A stretch of DNA of 6,975 nucleotides from Euryarchaeota archaeon UBA124 (lineage in GTDB: Archaea; Thermoplasmatota; Poseidoniia; Poseidoniales; Poseidoniaceae): contig DAPT01000112.1 of NCBI GenBank assembly GCA_002502215.1, forward strand, positions 20,551 to 27,525. Direction: 5' to 3'. Numbering within the stretch: the stretch's first letter is position 1; every line of letters begins with the position of its first letter. The position numbers and the translations under genes are program-made. Below the pieces are notes generated by a model. It searched no databases and was not told the DNA's origin. It was given only the letters and a program-made list of their open reading frames with translations. Of the stretch, positions 6,048 through 6,975 are shown piece by piece.

Positions 6048-6372
6048 ATTGTATAGTTACTGCAGTTCCATAAGCAAACAATTCAGCTGCACCGCCCGAA
6101 ACTGCGGATGTTGCAAATCGAACATTAACAATGGCGTTTGCTCCACGTGCTTGAGCATCCATCATCATACGTTGAAGTGCTTCGTTTCGAGCTTCTTGGA
6201 GTAATTCAGTGTACGCTTTCAGCTCGCCACCGACCATGTTCTTGAAACCTGCTCCAATGTCCTTGAAAACGTTCTTTGCACGTACGGTTGAGCCTTGAAC
6301 GAGACCATACGAAGCCGTGATGAGTTTCCCTGGTATCGTCTCTGTATTTGACAAATGCATGCCTTGTGACAT
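6046..6372 (-). CDS. YbjQ/UPF0145 family protein, soluble
   Basis: At 108 residues this matches the usual length of the YbjQ family (E. coli YbjQ is 107). Features run in family order: an N-terminal strand with ETIPGKLITASYGLV (11-25; YbjQ has EGQTIVEYCGVV), a GSTVRAKNVFKDIGAGFKNM segment (27-46), GGELKAYTELLQEARNEAL (48-66), QARGANAIVNVRF (74-86) and a terminal AYGTAV strand (100-105). No signal peptide or membrane segment is present, so it should be cytoplasmic and probably a pentamer by family analogy. The cellular role of the family is unresolved. The gene directly precedes a membrane-anchored paralogue nine bases away, so the two could form mixed oligomers at the membrane. ATG 6372 is preferred over the in-frame ATG 6360 because a TATA-like box lies 25 bases upstream of it. 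Confidence 0.9.
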   Translation of the reverse strand: MSQGMHLSNTETIPGKLITASYGLVQGSTVRAKNVFKDIGAGFKNMVGGELKAYTELLQEARNEALQRMMMDAQARGANAIVNVRFATSAVSGGAAELFAYGTAVTIQ

Positions 6373-6393
6373 GGTTGTACGTTGTCATTGTAG

Positions 6394-6400
6394 TTTATTA
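6394..6400 (-). promoter_or_regulatory. TATA-like box for the YbjQ pair
   Basis: TAATAAA on the - strand is centred 25 bases before ATG 6372, in the 42-base gap after pheS. The distance fits a leaderless transcript. It suggests that the YbjQ pair has its own promoter rather than depending on read-through from pheS. Confidence 0.5.
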
Positions 6401-6414
6401 TCGTTGAGCAAACA

Positions 6415-6975
6415 TCACAACAAAGGTTGGTTGCGAAGCCATTCAAGATCCGATATATACAACTGGCGAATGTCGTCCAATCCAAGGACAAGCATAGCCA
6501 GACGCTCCAAACCCATCCCCCAAGCGCATACAGGCGAGGATATACCCAAAGGCTCAGTCACCTCTGGACGGAAAATTCCTGCGCCACCAAGCTCGAGCCA
6601 TTTCCCTTTCCATTTGACCTCTATTTCGAGACTTGGTTCAGTGTATGGGAAGTAAGCAGGGCGCACGCGTACCTCAGGATACCCCATTTTTGCATAGAAT
6701 GTTTTCAGCGTGGTCACCAACATCTGAAGGTTTGCGCCGGGTTCCATAATGATGCCCTCGATTTGATGAAATTCAGGAAGATGTGTACTGTCAATCGCCT
6801 CTTTTCGGAATACTCGATCAACTGAGAATACACGGCATGGTTCATCAGGATTGTTTGCCAAGTGCTGTATCGTGTTCACCGTTGTATGGGTTCGCAACAG
6901 GCCACGCTTTGACACATCCTCGGAAAAAGAACCGGACCAACCCCTCGAGCCTGTATCGCCCCCGTGTTCATGGAT
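6415..6975 (-). CDS. pheS: Phenylalanine--tRNA ligase alpha subunit, C-terminal part (5' end outside window)
   Basis: This is the catalytic subunit of the heterotetrameric enzyme that charges tRNA-Phe with phenylalanine in the cytoplasm. The 186 visible residues cover the class II catalytic core from its middle to the C-terminus. Reading inward from the right edge, one sees HEHGGDTGSRGW and LLRTHTT, both typical of archaeal and eukaryotic PheS; motif 2 with FRKEAID (bases 6790-6810) and the following HLPEFHQIEG; RPAYFPYTEPS; the substrate-pocket ELGGAGIFRPEV; and motif 3, GMGLERLAML (from 6519 downward). The frame continues to the window edge without a start, so the GTG at 6915 is an internal valine codon, not the start. 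The stop is TGA at 6415-6417. pheT is not visible on either side. The call is secure. Confidence 0.96.
   Translation of the reverse strand: MHEHGGDTGSRGWSGSFSEDVSKRGLLRTHTTVNTIQHLANNPDEPCRVFSVDRVFRKEAIDSTHLPEFHQIEGIIMEPGANLQMLVTTLKTFYAKMGYPEVRVRPAYFPYTEPSLEIEVKWKGKWLELGGAGIFRPEVTEPLGISSPVCAWGMGLERLAMLVLGLDDIRQLYISDLEWLRNQPLL

Noticed and set aside
6415..6915. Treating the GTG at 6915 as the start of a short 166-residue protein
   Set aside because: The frame continues to the window edge with conserved PheS sequence (HEHGGDTGSRGW), so 6915 is an internal valine codon of a truncated gene.

Overview
The window looks like archaeal chromosome, most plausibly from a marine planktonic euryarchaeon of the Marine Group II (Poseidoniales) type. 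This placement is an inference. It rests on an archaeal-type phenylalanyl-tRNA synthetase alpha chain, AT-rich boxes about 25 bases upstream of several start codons (the geometry of archaeal leaderless promoters), moderate GC content, and several acidic, sequon-containing ectodomain proteins anchored at both ends by membrane helices. No rRNA, tRNA, CRISPR array, transposase or phage gene is visible. Coding density is very high, and no gap between genes exceeds about 55 bases.

Layout. Two genes lie on the + strand at the left: the C-terminal part of a fold-type I PLP aminotransferase (1-732), then a small two-helix membrane protein with a C-terminal zinc ribbon (742-1122) whose Shine-Dalgarno overlaps the aminotransferase stop. 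Everything else is on the - strand and converges on that pair, with no base between the two stop codons (1122/1123). Reading the - strand in its own direction, from the right edge, the order is: 3' part of pheS (6975-6415); two tandem YbjQ/UPF0145 proteins, one soluble (6372-6046) and one with an N-terminal membrane anchor (6036-5533); a 909-residue double-anchored ectodomain protein that I assign to the CD36/LIMP-2/SR-B scavenger receptor family (5507-2778); and two related membrane proteins with acidic ectodomains (2733-1876 and 1821-1123), the second carrying a tandem Gln-Met-Pro repeat tail.

The main discovery candidate is the CD36-like protein. CD36 proteins are known chiefly as animal and protist lipid or lipoprotein receptors. 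Here the family's landmarks appear in the correct order, but about 450-480 extra residues sit at the position of the ligand-binding helical apex. That extra region appears to be built partly from degenerate copies of the family's own LLWGYxDP module.

How the genes may work together. The CD36-like protein and the two downstream membrane proteins probably face the outside of the cell and could form a surface module for binding lipid or particulate substrates. The YbjQ pair, one of them membrane-anchored, lies just upstream on the same strand. This link rests only on adjacency, shared strand and shared architecture. Most of the genes have their own promoter-like box, so they may be separate transcripts rather than one operon.
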